From Cristatella mucedo (Eukaryota > Bryozoa > Phylactolaemata > Cristatellidae), in assembly GCA_009760855.2 (NCBI GenBank), contig WPIO01000035.1:114501-178500 (forward strand): DNA of 64,000 nt, read 5' to 3'. Position numbers and translations under genes: made by a program. Below, piece after piece: positions 1 to 49,001 of this stretch (its first letter is position 1; every line of letters begins with the position of its first letter). Under the pieces are notes generated by a model that was not told the origin of the DNA, searched no databases, and was given only the letters and a program-made list of their open reading frames with translations.

Positions 1-222
1 TCAGCCTTGTCGGCTGTACTGCTGTAAGTTGTTTTTGACATCTACTCTTGGATGTATCCAGGATTAGGCTGAGGAAGGGGCCCACACCGTGATCTCTCCA
101 GAGGCCGCCAATCGTAGTTAGGCTAGTGGTGTGTGAGGTAGCCGACCCCCCCCCCCAACACGTCCCGGCTACCCTGACATATGCCAGTGCTACAGTGGCA
201 TGCTTTCTCCTTGTTACCTCAG

Positions 223-37936
<37,714 letters not shown>

Positions 37937-38577
37937 GATCAGTGATCCATCGCCTCTCAGGCGACAGCTCGTATATTCCATCAGGCTTCTTGCGATACCG
38001 ATGGAAAAGCCAAGTTGTGTCAGCAACAGCAGGCTGCCTCAGCTACCGACGGTCCGTAGCACTTGCAATAGTGATAGCGGCTAGCTTTTTTTTGAGTGCA
38101 GGAAGCCTCGGGCTTTGCAATGCATATGACCGAAGAAGTTTGGCCATTACTGCCTTGCCAGATGCGTGGCTGCTAATGGGCAGGGGTAGGCTATTTCGTG
38201 GGCCCTTAGGTAGAGCATTTATTGCTAATTCTGCCTGCTCGCTAGAACCTCGGACACGTGCCGGTTAATCTCTCATCTCTGCTTACCCGGTTGCAACCTA
38301 CACCCTCGGTAAAGCAGGTATGGCACGGCATCGAGTAACAATGAGACTGGCCAGTATTTATTTCCACATTCTCTCTCCTCCTTTTTTTTTACCTCGAGCA
38401 TAGCTTTCGCAAAGTTGCAGTTCGTGGGTGTCGCATGGACGCTTGTGACCCTGCTTCTAGGCGAGCTAAGCCGCGAGTGCCGGTGGCTTATTAGCGTTTT
38501 GATTGCTGTAGCACTTTTTGCTACGTGGGCTCGGTTCATCGCCATTATAGTATCGACTAGATCGATGCATTCGATCC

Positions 38578-38583
38578 AATAAA
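38578..38583 (+). terminator. Candidate DENND5 poly(A) signal
   Basis: AATAAA lies about 640 bases after the DENND5 stop, in otherwise non-coding sequence. It is the first canonical hexamer I noticed downstream of the stop. Confidence 0.5.
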
Positions 38584-40124
38584 GTCAGTATCCCATGTAA
38601 CATTCTCTGCATACATTGACTGAATGCCCATCACCTCTTATTAGTTATGGTACAGGGTGCACCATGTGGCAATGACTGATACTATTTCGGGATTTCGCTT
38701 CCAGTATGCGTCGAGTGCCTACGGGAGATTTTAGTTTTCTTGGGGCACCGTGAAAATGCTTGTTGTTATATTTATTATTATTATCATCAAACTGAAGTCA
38801 TGAAGGTGTGTCCTGCTGATTGGTTGGCATTTCGACAGTCACTCAGAACCAGATTTTAGCTTCGTTTGGATGTCTAAATGGCGGTATGAGGAGCTGGACA
38901 GCAACTTTAGAGTGATGGCACGAGAGCGTGGCCCTCACCTTCGTCACGGCTGCAGGGACTACTCTGCCTGACAGGCCGTGCTTGGTTCTTCCCAAACGAG
39001 CAACGTCGGGCCCATTGAATCTTGGCTGCTGCCTCTCATGATGCTGCCGCCTTTACTTCAAACAGCGTTCCCTGTCTTTGCTGAAGGCAGCTAGTCTGCT
39101 GCTGCGTGGTCGCCTCGCGGTCGTCACGCGTCGTTTTGGTCGGCTGTCTACCCTTTTTGCATATTACCTCTGTTGCATCGGCGGTGCAGGCGTTGGAGTT
39201 GCCGTCGTGATTCGTACGGCAGCCGCCGCCTGAATCGTGAGCCGGCTGGTCCCCGCCGGTGGAATTGACCGGATAATTGCGTAGCAATTAACGGTGTGAG
39301 TAGCCTCAGTAGGATGAGTGGGATGAGTCTGACTCAGTCTGGCTGGCTCAGTCGCTCAGCTCTCATGAGTGGTCGACTCAGAAGCCGCTGAGCTAATGCC
39401 GGGCAGCGATTTCCTGGCTCTGCCCGATCGGTCAACTTCAGTAGAAACCAGCTCGGACCAGCTTGAGCTGCCTGAGCTTGCAACGAATTCCTTCAGAATG
39501 GAGGCATGAATGTAGCTTGGCGGAATGGAAGCAGTGCAGCAATGGAGACAATGCAATGCAGAATGGAGGCAAGCTTCGCATCGCTGGGCAGGCGTCGCTC
39601 GAATAACGTCTTGCTTGGCCCTGTGCAAAACTTGAGCGTTGCATAGTGCATTCGGCTTACCTATATATACTTTGCCCGTGCATGCACTTGATCGTAGATG
39701 GCGAGGCTGCTTTCGGTTCAATAGTCACGAAAACAGTGTGCTCCCGGATTAGAAGCAGCGCACCAGCGGCTACCTGAGCACGCTCATCGCTAGCCAGCGG
39801 TTGCTGCACTTCTGCCTGTGCAGCTCCAGCTGCCGAGAAGGAGCTTGAAAAGCTCGACTTTCCGGGTCTATCCACACTTGGACTCGCACTCGCTCCATGC
39901 TGCTTTCGAGCGCTCTATCGCTCGAGGCCGCGGCTGTCTATCACCTGGTTGACGCCTTTCTTTGGTCGCCTCGTCTGCATTCAAACATCGCCTACGTCAG
40001 GACAAGCGGCGACTGCACCAACGACGCGTGCCTCAACGACTGGCATTGTTTGGTCGTTAGCTCGGGGACTTGATCGCTGGTGGCTGCTGGTACTGCTGCT
40101 GCTGCTGCAGCCGACCTTTCACCT

Positions 40125-40175
40125 ACAGCTAGCTGTCTATATGCCACGACCCCTAGCTGTCTATATGCCACGACC
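40125..40175. repeat. 24-bp tandem duplication
   Basis: AGCTGTCTATATGCCACGAC plus CCCT occurs twice head to tail. Confidence 0.9.
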
Positions 40176-40324
40176 CCTCAGTGCAAGCGATGGCTTTGCC
40201 CGACCAGCGATGGCTGCTTCGACTCCTCGAGTCGCCCGACATTTAGGAGCAGAGATCGATCGTCCACGACATCGCGACGCCACATTGTATAAGCCTGGCT
40301 GCTGCTCTGCTTAAGGGTCGAAGG

Positions 40325-40425
40325 CTTGGCCGAGGTCGTGGGCTTGAGCCCCGTGGCATGCATAGTTCTCTTAGAGCTCGGTACAAATGAATTGTGTATT
40401 GAAGCCGCCATGCTTGCTGTTCATC
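40325..40425 (+). repeat. tRNA-like SINE fragment (family B)
   Basis: GGCCGAGGTCGTGGGCTTGA GCCCCGTGGCATG is a B-box-like stretch. It is followed by a shortened tail TAGAGCTCGGTACAAATGAATTG resembling the family B tail. Confidence 0.5.
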
Positions 40426-40876
40426 GCAGACTCGGATAGCTGATCAGTGCCTTTTTTCCAGACCCGCAAAGTTTTGATGACGAGGCTGTAGCAAAAGCTC
40501 GTCGCCCGTCACGTGATTGGCTGCGAATGAGACGTCGCCGGCGAGGGAAGAAGGCGGCTCAGAGTTAGAGCCGCGCCGGCCGGCCGATGTGGAGTGGAGC
40601 GGCAGCGACTGAATGGGGACTCGGGCACTCGGTTTGGCCCTTGGCATTAGCATTGGCGTTGAGCCGAGCCGACACGAGGCTGATGGGACAGGCAGCGTGA
40701 CGAGCGCAGCCATCTCGCAGTTAATTCGGTCAGTCATTCAAGAGGCTAGCTCGAGTGCTGATAGAGGCCAGAGCGGTCCTTTGTCACTTGTCCAGCGAAA
40801 CGTGCACTGCTGCAAACTCGAATTAATTTAGCTCAGTAACACGGCTAAGCCCGTCAGCTTTTGTTTCCACTATCGC

Positions 40877-40898
40877 GGGGGGGGGGGGGGGGGGGGGA
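40877..40898. repeat. Poly-G run, about 20 bases
   Basis: Uninterrupted G run. The exact length should be treated with caution, as such runs are error-prone in sequencing. Confidence 0.9.
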
Positions 40899-42855
40899 GC
40901 GAGAGACAGACAGAGGTGGAGACAGACAGTCTGGCGTACGGACCGATGCTGTCCCGTGCAGAATGCCGGCTCTGCCGACTACACACGAGAGTAGGCACCA
41001 GCGAGTAGGGTCGGCTAGTCTGTACAGCTATGCACAGGCGGCTCCGCGGCTGCCGCCGTACCAACTCGACTGCACCACGACGACGGTCACTGCTGTTCGC
41101 TCAGCCTCTGGTGAATTCGCTTGCCCACAGCCGCTGGGTGGATGGGGGTGCTGCATCAATCATGGTGGACGGCTGAGGCCGCCGTGAATGGGGCATTAAT
41201 GCCACCCATCGGTCAGAGCCTGCGTTCGGGAGCTCTCACGACGCCCGGGCCGCCTCGCCGACAATCGATCGAGCTCTCGACGTGCCGGTCGCTGATCGAC
41301 TCATAAATTATCCGGCGCCAGCGTGGCTCGCTAATGGCGTCTCGGCGTCTCCAGAGCCGGACGGTCAGCCAGCCGGCCTTTTACTCAGAGCGCTGACGTT
41401 CCTTATTAGTCGCGTCGCAATACGAGGAAAGGCAGCGAAGCGTTGGTAGCAGCGCGTGCCTGGATGCCACGAGTTGCGGATGAAAGTACCTTTGCCGGTC
41501 TGCCGCCGAACCGGAAATCGCCGGTCTCGTGCGGTGGAGGGAACAGCCAGCGAGCGCACCCAAATGGAGCGCCGACTGACTAGCCGATTAGCAGAGGACA
41601 GCGGCGACAATTTTGCCACGCGCAGCACTGCACGAATGAGAGGGATATGCGTATAGTCGAGGACGCCGGTAGTCTTAGACGATGACGTAAAACAAAAAGT
41701 GTTCAGACCGAAGGCATTCGAGCGATTAGCGATCGGCAGCAACAGTGAACAGCGCTCGCCTTTTGAGTTAAGGACTCGCGGGACCGAGCGAGCGAGGCGG
41801 AGCAAAAGAAACGTCCGACGCCTCGAAGAGCCGACTCGGCGACGGGGCGGGCCAAGTGCGTGCGACACCCGTACGCACGACTCGAGCCCGGAAAACTTGT
41901 CGAGCCGGCGCCTTGGCGCCAGGCAGGTCGCTAGGCGACTCGCGAGCAGTGCTTCTTACAGAGCGGAGAAGCGAGCCGCTTTTCCAGTCTCGAGCGAGGC
42001 TTACTTGCGTCGGTGCCGGGGGGGGGGGCGCGCGCGTCGGCGCCGCCATGTTGAAAAATGAACGCCGGCCTGAGCGTCGGCCGCGCACGCGACGTGCACC
42101 TCCGAGACCGACTCGTGTGAGGCAGCCGCAGATGCCGCGAGGAAACTTGACGCCACCCTCGAGCAATTCTCGCGGCGGCGGATGGATGCTGGCGCCACCG
42201 CAGTCGGCAAACGGCGCCGCCGTCTTGCGGCCGGAATTCGCACTGACGACTTTTCTGAGCGGGAGAAGCGAACCGGCTGCTTGGCGGTAGCTGGTAGAAA
42301 CAAAGGAGGGCAATAACCCCCCCTGCCCCCGCCCCCTGGCTCCATCACTGGCTCTGCTGCACTGTCGAAGGTGTCGGCATGCTTGAACCGACCGACGACG
42401 ACTCTGCTTTAGTACCTCGCGGCACCGGACAACGGCTCAGAACCGGCGTCGAACCGACCAGTCTAGAGCTGCTCTCGTCTCGGGGGATAGGACTGCCGGC
42501 GGCGAGTCGGCTAGAATCTCCACTAGAATGCGCATGCGTCAAGGGCAGCCTCCGCGGATTCTCCGGGGACGTAGCCGTCGCGTAGGAGCCGTAGCTTTCT
42601 ATTCGCTTCCCTTGAATTCGGAGAGGCGAAGGGGCAAAGCGACACTCCGTCTGCTGGCGTCGCTCGAGCTTCGAGACGAAGTCGAGGCACCAAGGTGAAC
42701 GGTAAGAATAACAGCGAGTCCTTTGTAGACCGCTCTAAAAGAGCCGAATCTCTATCCGCGAGTGCTTTACGTCACAGGCGAGAGAAAGAATAATAAGAGA
42801 GTTCACGATAAGCATCGGTATCGGCTTTGACAAGCCTCCAAGAGTACACAGTACG

Positions 42856-42990
42856 AGCTGGTTTGGTCCAGCGGTTAGGGCGCTCGCTCCGACCAAGGCG
42901 TGGCTGAGGTCGTGGGCTCGAGCCCCGAGGCGTATGTGAAGTGCCTGAATAGAGATCAAGTTATCTTGGGGCGCTATGCAAATGAATTAT
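42856..42990 (+). mobile_element. Composite SINE (family B): tRNA-like head plus LINE-like tail
   Basis: Head: TGGTTTGGTCCAGCGGTTAG GGCGCTCGC (A-box-like), GAGGTCGTGGGCTCGAGCCC (B-box-like). Tail: GTGAAGTGCCTGAATAGAGA TCAAGTT, GGGGCGCTATGCAAATGAAT. The tail matches the 3' end of the window's LINE fragments (GTAAAGYGCCTAGARAGAGA...GGGCGCTATA). Confidence 0.85.
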
Positions 42991-43289
42991 ACTTTGAATC
43001 ATCTATGTCATCTTGCTTAGGCAGCCATGCAAAGCCACGCAGGAAGACTCGCGGGGCCACCGTTTAGTAAGACTCCGGATAAGTAGCAGGCGCGGGTCAC
43101 GTGCACAGACGACGCGGGGAGAAGAGAACGCTGAGCGGAACAGACAGACTGCGGTCTGCGGTTGAGACGATGCAGAGCGGCGATGCAGGCGGCTACAGAA
43201 CCCGGAGGCGAGTTCCGTTCGAAGTGAATGCCCGAAAATGTTTCAATTTAAATGTCAGCTGACTCGACAGAGTCATTTATATATCGGCA

Positions 43290-43408
43290 AAATAGCCTAC
43301 GCGGCTATCACCGCCTCCTGCAGTGGGCCGTAAAGGATCGCCCACGGCAGATGTCGAACCTGCGACCCGAGTCGCGAATCTTACCGCTGAACTAAGACAG
43401 TAGTGCGA
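43290..43408 (-). mobile_element. tRNA-derived SINE, family A, partial
   Basis: In plus orientation: CGCGGCTATCACCGCCTCCT GCAGTGGGC, AGGATCGCCCACGGCAGATG TCGAACCTGCGA, ending CTGAACTAAGACAG. It is the reverse complement of the family A B-box and body, diverged. Confidence 0.7.
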
Positions 43409-44124
43409 GGACTAGGCGAGACGACCGCTTAGCCGGCCGAGAAGCGGGCGGAGCTACCGCGCACTGGCGGAGCAAGGAGGCCAAGGACAGGCGAAGGCCG
43501 GAGCAAGGGTCAGTGTAGCGACCACCACGCTCTCGAAGTCGATTCTTTGCGCGTAGCGGAGCCTTGGCTGACGCTCGGGCGCAAAGGGCGGCGTGACGTG
43601 GCAGCTACGTCATCGAGGCGGCGGCTGGCGGAGCCTGCGAACGGACTGCGACCCGCGACTGAAAAAGCGACGACGATGCGCCTGCGCCTTGCCGCCGCTG
43701 CCGCCGCGTGCTGCGCGATCGCCGGCAGGGGTGCGTGCGTGCTGTCTGAGACATGGAGACGCTGGCGTGGGCCAGGCGGAGCGAGACCGGTGCCTCTCTC
43801 TGGCGCGACGCGGCTGGCTTTTTTTTTAAAAAGGTGCGCTACGGCTGAGAATACTCGCAGCGAAGTGTAAAAAAAAAAATAAAGAATAAGCGCAGTCTGG
43901 CACAGACCGTGAAAAGCCGCCCTTGGTATGCGGCGGAGACGACCCGCCCCATCCCGCCCCGAAGCTTGCCGCGCGCCGAGCCGCGGCACAACACCTCCCC
44001 CCCACCACCACTACCCGCCAGCCCGCACGCACTACTGAGTAGAGGAACCAGCGATCGCCAGCTGCGGCGACCAGCCGAGACACTGCCAGTTGGAGGGCGG
44101 AGAATTAGGCGGCTTTACTCTGCG

Positions 44125-44240
44125 CCGCGCTGGTTTGTCCCAGCGGTTGAGGCGCTCGCCCCGACCGAGGTCTGTATGTGAAGCGCCCGAATAGAGATGT
44201 AAGTTTTCTTGGACCGCCATACAAATAATTTGTATATTTT
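44125..44240 (+). mobile_element. Composite SINE (family B), second copy
   Basis: GCTGGTTTGTCCCAGCGGTT GAGGCGCTCGCC, a shortened middle (the B-box is largely deleted after GACCGAGGT), then GTGAAGCGCCCGAATAGAGA TGTAAGTT and a CGCCATACAAATAATTTG end. Confidence 0.75.
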
Positions 44241-44734
44241 AACGCGCCCCTCCAGCACCCGCCGCTCAGAAACCGTCTTCGGACGTAGACAGAGCTAATA
44301 AGCTAGCTCGGTAGCTAGGGAGGCCGTTGGGCAGAGCGCCTTCTGCGCGCTGCAGCCACGCACGATATGGCTCCGTTTCCACTGCAATCTGTCGATTTCT
44401 CTAGCAGGACGATCGTGCAGCGCGCCGTCGGAGTGCCGCACGCAGACTCTTCAAATGGAGGGGGCGGGTTACTCGCTTCTTTTTTGGCTGGAGGTCTAAA
44501 GAGCGCTGCGGAGCCGGCGAGCGGACGGTGCACTAGAGCGGCTCCAGTCCTTGGTCGGTTGCGTGAGCAAGGGGCCTCAAGCCTGCGGCTCATGAAGTGG
44601 CTGCAGCGTACTTTTTTTTAAGTCCAGCTCCATTCTGCGGAGCAGGCATGAGCTACTCGCGCCACCGGCTCTCGCGTCGCGGAAGCAGCGGCGGCAGCCG
44701 CTTCTGCGTTCTGACGGAAGGAAGCCTCAAACGC

Positions 44735-44791
44735 AGCGCTCGCAGCGGCTACTAGCGCTCGCTGCGAGCGCTAGTAGCCGCTGCGAGCGCT
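44735..44791. repeat. Perfect 57-bp palindrome
   Basis: Two 28-base arms (44735-44762 and 44764-44791) are exact reverse complements around one central T at 44763. The left arm begins AGCGCTCGCAGCGGCTACTA. The symmetry stops sharply at both outer edges. Not a known terminator type for this kind of genome. Confidence 0.97.
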
Positions 44792-46257
44792 AGAAGCGCG
44801 AGGCATTCTTGCAGCAACCAACAAAGTTCTGAGGCCTCAGGAGTTTCGCGCTGGTGACTTGCTAGCTCAACCAAGCCAAATGCACAATATACATTTGATT
44901 TATACATACGATATACACAATGATATTTGCATATAATATAATATATAAATATACATATTGTACACAATGTATATTTAATATAATAATACAATGGCGTGCC
45001 GACAATAGCCGCACGAGGAGCGCTCACAAGCGTAAGATAGCCAGCCCACGTTCGCAGCGACTCAACAGTCGACTCGATAGCAACGGAGGACTGCCGGACT
45101 CCAGTAGCAGCCATGGCGCCCAGCAACTCGCGTGCAACGCGCCTCAGAGTCTATGCGTTCAACGCAGCCAAGTCTAGAGCACAGCTCAGCGCGATAGCTA
45201 AGGTACCGACGATCCATCAATTGCATGGCTTCGGCTTTCATTCTTCGTAGCCGTGCGGAGTATCGTATAACCGGTTCCTAGCCGCTATAATTCAAGAACC
45301 GCGAATGACGAATATCTCGGCAGTCGTAGTGACGGATTTGGCACGCCGCACACACCGCGTCAGCTGCAGCTCGTCGCCTGGGAATCGTTGCTGTCAGTCA
45401 GCCGTATCGCACTCCTCCAGGCTTCTCAAGCGCGCCACTTAGCTCGCGCCCAGTTGAACGACAAGCGCCAGCGCTTTCCGTAAGCTGCAAGGCGTAGTGC
45501 ACGTTCAGCGCTCGCTCGCTCGCGAGCCGCGGCGCTCAGCCGACGCTCAATCGCACGCACGCGTTCCGCGACGAGCGGCACGCCCACTCGCCCAACCGAG
45601 ATTTTGACCCCCGATAAAATTCCTGGCCGCTGACCCGCCGCCGGCGGCCCAATTCGGGCACTGAGCGCTCGCGCGCTCGCGCGCGCGGCGCAAAACATCC
45701 CCGGCCCGATCCGATCTGCGGACGAGGCTGCGACGCTGCGCACCCCCACTTCTTGCGGCAGCCAAATTGAGCTGCGCCGGCCGCCGCGCGCTCTCGTTGC
45801 GCCTCGGCCGCTCCGCGCGTCGCGGCGACCGCGGCCGCGATGCGCGACTGCTAAAGCTTTCGATCTCCGTCGCGCGCGTCGGTGCCGCCGAGCGGCAGCG
45901 AAGCGATGAAGGGCGCGCGAGCGCGCCCGGATGCGCCCGTAGCGGCAAGGTGAGCCACCGCGCCAAGGTCAAGGACAACCCCCTGCCCCGGCGCCGGATC
46001 CTCGCGGGCCCCAAGGCTGATTGATAGGCTCAGCGCGTCGCAAGCCACCGCCGCCGCCGCAGGCGGCGCGTGTGCGACGCGGCGCCTGGAGGCCACGTCG
46101 CGGCACCGGGCGGGCCTGCTCGTTGGCTGCGCGATGCAGAGCGTCCACAGCAGCAGCCGTCGTCCGAGCCGGCGCGGCGTACAAGAGGAGCGTATATTCG
46201 GAAACTGGCTGCCCGAAATCCGACGCTGCCCGTCGGCAGGCGGGCGGCTCGCTATTA

Positions 46258-46510
46258 AGAATAGTAACAATAATACACTTGATATAGCGCTCTCGGGGAA
46301 CTCAATCTCTTCCTAGTCACTTCACATTTGCTGCAAAGGAAGCACGTTCGAATGGTTAGTGAAAGCATGCTCAATAAGCAACAAGAATGACAACATGGTT
46401 AAGGGTGGCATGCACTGGGTCAGCATGCAAGTACGTTTAGTGGCAGCATGCAAAGTGTCAGCATGCATAAGCACACAAAGGACGAATAGCAGGGACCCAC
46501 TAAATGCTTT
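46258..46510 (-). mobile_element. LINE 3' end (minus orientation)
   Basis: Plus strand: AATAATACACTTGATATAGC GCTC, CTTCACATTTGCTGC, CATGCATAAGCACACAAAGG ACGAAT, ACCCACTAAATGCTTTGATA. It is the reverse complement of the 3' end seen at 56720-56975. Confidence 0.8.
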
Positions 46511-46734
46511 GATAAATAGATGCGTTGAAATACGAGCGGTGGACCAGGTGCAAACGGTGGCCTTTTAGTAGATTTCGCGAAGGTCCTAAGATCGGACCGA
46601 CGACGGGGACGAAATCGGTCGCCCCGAGTCGGTCGGTGCGACTCCTGCGACAGAGTCGGACCGAAATGCTGCCGCGCGACGAGCGAATGCTCAAATAACG
46701 TGCAGCCTCCGACTCGACTCCTCCTCCGTATCCT

Positions 46735-47125
46735 CCTCCTCTTTCTCCCTCCTTCCTACATCTCCTCCTTCTCCCTACATGTCCTCCTCCTCCTCTTTCT
46801 CCCTCCTTCCTACATCTCCTCCTTCTCCCTACATCTCCTCCTTCTCCCTACATCTCCTCCTTCTCCCTACATCTCCTCCTTCTCCCTACATGTCCTCTTC
46901 CTCCTCTTTCTCCCTCCTTCCTACATCTCCTCCTTCTCCCTACATGTCCTCCTCCTCCTCTTTCTCCCTCCTTCCTACATCTCCTCCTTCTCCCTACATC
47001 TCCTCCTTCTCCCTACATCTCCTCCTTCTCCCTACATCTCCTCCTTCTCCCTACATGTCCTCTTCCTCCTCTTTCTCCCTCCTTCCTACATCTCCTCCTT
47101 CTCCCTACATCTCCTCCTCGTCGTC
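46735..47125. repeat. Pyrimidine-rich tandem array with 19-bp unit and higher-order structure
   Basis: Unit CTACATCTCCTCCTTCTCC, alternating with a longer variant containing CATGTCCTCCTCCTCCTCTTTCTCCCTCC. The pattern (long variant, then a run of short units) appears about three times, suggesting segmental expansion. It opens a long Ser/Pro/Leu frame on the plus strand that is not a gene. Confidence 0.92.
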
Positions 47126-47385
47126 CTCCTCCTCTGCCGCCGCGCTGCTATCCGCACGCGAGCACTCGAGCCTCCGCCCACCTCAATTCAACCGAGAGCA
47201 GACGCACGGTGCCGGGCGCGACGCTGTTGCTATGCAGGCGTCGCGAGTCGCTGTGGCACGCGATGCGCTGGCACGAACGACCCTGCCGTCGCCGCCACCG
47301 TGCCAGCCAAGTTCGTCACCGACTTCGCGGGCCTGCGTACGCACCAGCGGGACAGCGGCAACATGCGACATTATCAGAAAATTAA

Positions 47386-47391
47386 TTTATT
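47386..47391 (-). terminator. Candidate ASCL poly(A) signal
   Basis: AATAAA on the minus strand about 410 bases beyond the ASCL stop, in a short AT-rich island within GC-rich DNA. Confidence 0.55.
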
Positions 47392-47798
47392 GCAACTGTG
47401 CGAGAGAAAAGAACGACATCCGCCGGTCGATACAAAAATGAAGATGCAGCACTCTCGCCGAAAAGGCCGAGATAACAACGTAGCGTCTCGCACCGTCTGG
47501 TCCGGCGGCAAACGGGAGGCGCCAGCGGCGGCGGCGGCGCCGCTCGTCTCTCGAGCACCCACCGCCCACAGTGGGACAGTGTCGGAGCAGACGGTCGCTC
47601 GTGAGTTTGCCCACTCCGGAGCCGCCGCCGCCGCCGCCGCCGCCGCCGATTGTCCAGCGGCGAGCCTCCGCCGCGCGAAGTCTGACTCCAGCGCGCTCGC
47701 GGCGCGGCTCTTCCCGTCAGCAGCGCCGAGCGCCGCCGCCCGCCGCCGCGAGCGCGTCTCCGCGGCGGCGGCGGGCGGCAGCGGCGTCCGGCGCGACG

Positions 47799-48898
47799 TC
47801 AGCCGTGCGTGCAGAGCCAGCTGGCGAAGTCGAGCAGCTCCTCACTTCGCGGGCTCAGGCAGCTCTCGTAGCTCGAAGCGTCCGTCTCAGTCGCCGAGCA
47901 GGCGACGCTCGAGCACGACGACGGCCCGCCGACGCTGTCCGACGGCGACGGCGCGTCGTAGGTGCTCGGCGCCGGCGACAGCAGGCAAGTCGGCAGGTCG
48001 TGGTGCGCGGCGGACGACAGTCGCTCGGCTGCCGTCGGGACGACGCCGCCGCCGCGGCGCGACGGAGGCCAGCCGACGACGCAGCCGCTGGGCGGCGCGT
48101 CCGCGTACGACGTCAGCCGGTCGTCTGCACGGCAGGGCGGCGCCGGCAAGGCGGCGGCCGCTGCGGCGAACCGATCGCCGTCGCGCTGCGACATCGGCGG
48201 CGGCGGCGGCGCGCTGGTGGGCGGCTCCTGATCCATGACTTCGTAGAGGTAGCTGATATATTTAATTGCAGCCCGCAGCGTTTCCACTTTGCTCATCTTC
48301 TTCGGTCGCATGCTCGGCGGCACGTGACTCGCCAGCGTGACGAAGCCTACGCGTGCGAGCGAATCTTAATTCGACGCGCCGCTATTGGCCGCTCGCGCGC
48401 GCCCGCACTCCCGCCGGTCGGAGCTCTTCAGCCGATGCGCGCTCCGCCCCGCCCCCGCCGCCACCTCCCCGGACCGCGCGCCGCGCTCGCTCGTTCGCTC
48501 GCTCGCCCGGCGGCCGCCCCCCTAAGCGACGCGCGGCTCGTACCTTGGTTGACTTGCTTTACGCGATTTCGCTCGCGGGCGTTTCTGCGCGAGACGGAAG
48601 CCGAAGGCTTGCTCGAGCTCCGCGGCGCGCCCGCCGCCGCCGCCTCTTTTCTCTTCTTCTGCGTCCGCACGTCGACCAGCTTCGCCGCGGCCGCGGCCGC
48701 CGCCGCCGCCGTTGAGCCGCTCGAAGGCCAAGCGCAGCCGTGACCGACGGCCGACGACCCTGCGGCGGCGGCGGCGGGCTCAACCTTTGGCAGGATCAGC
48801 TTTTGCCGGTCCGCCGGCACCGAGGCGAAGATCAACTGCGCGGCGGTAAATGTCGTGCCGCCAATGGCTGTCAACGGTACGAGCTGCAGCGTCGCCAT
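47799..48898 (-). CDS. ASCL: Achaete-scute family bHLH transcription factor, two exons
   Basis: Exons 48898-48544 and 48346-47799 give a 300-residue protein. The bHLH is at about 103-158: basic region SRRNARERNRVKQVNQ, helix 1 GFVTLASHVPPSMRP, loop/helix 2 KKMSKVETLRAAIKYISYL. The R-N-RERNRV--VN-GF and KKMSKVETLR signatures are those of achaete-scute proteins, which bind E-boxes as heterodimers with E-proteins/Daughterless and drive neural or secretory cell fate. The C-terminal SEELLDFASWL resembles the conserved end of the ASCL1/Scute branch, whereas LRAAIKYISYL is closer to ASCL3/4/5, so the subgroup is unresolved. The N-terminal half is rich in Ala runs. Start chosen at MATLQLVPL (48898): the upstream in-frame Met at 49018 would place the TATA-like box inside the coding sequence. 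Confidence 0.93.
48347..48543 (-). other. ASCL intron interrupting the bHLH domain
   Basis: Donor CAAG|GTACGA and acceptor GCGTAG|GC on the minus strand; 197 bp, phase 1, between Gln118 and Gly119 at the start of helix 1. Removing it restores VNQGFVTLASHVP, the consensus VN-GF--L--HVP. Reading through instead gives a stop-containing, non-consensus frame. Confidence 0.92.
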
Positions 48899-48992
48899 AG
48901 TCGCTCTCCCGCTTGTCGCGCGCGCACAAAGTGGAAGGCGACCCGAGGGCGAGGCTGAGTCAATTATGCGCGGGCGCGTGCGGCCGCCGCCG

Positions 48993-49001
48993 TATTTATG
49001 G
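48993..49001 (-). promoter_or_regulatory. TATA-like box of the ASCL gene
   Basis: CATAAATAC on the minus strand, an AT island in very GC-rich sequence, about 95-100 bases upstream of the chosen ATG. This leaves room for a start site about 30 bases downstream and a short 5' leader. Confidence 0.6.

Larger units (their letters stand above)
37937..47798. other. Intergenic region between DENND5 and ASCL genes
   Basis: 37937-38583 is the probable DENND5 3' UTR. 38600-41000 is of mixed composition with no recognised gene. From about 41 kb the DNA becomes strongly GC- and CpG-rich, so that long open frames occur by chance on both strands. Within it: SINEs, a 57-bp palindrome, a minus-strand LINE tail and a pyrimidine-rich array. 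47386-47798 is the probable 3' UTR of the ASCL gene. Confidence 0.75.

Noticed and set aside
46700-48743. Plus-strand open frames of 512 and 390 codons across the ASCL locus
   Set aside because: They are antisense to the ASCL exons in very GC-rich DNA where stops are rare, and begin in a pyrimidine tandem array. No recognisable domain.
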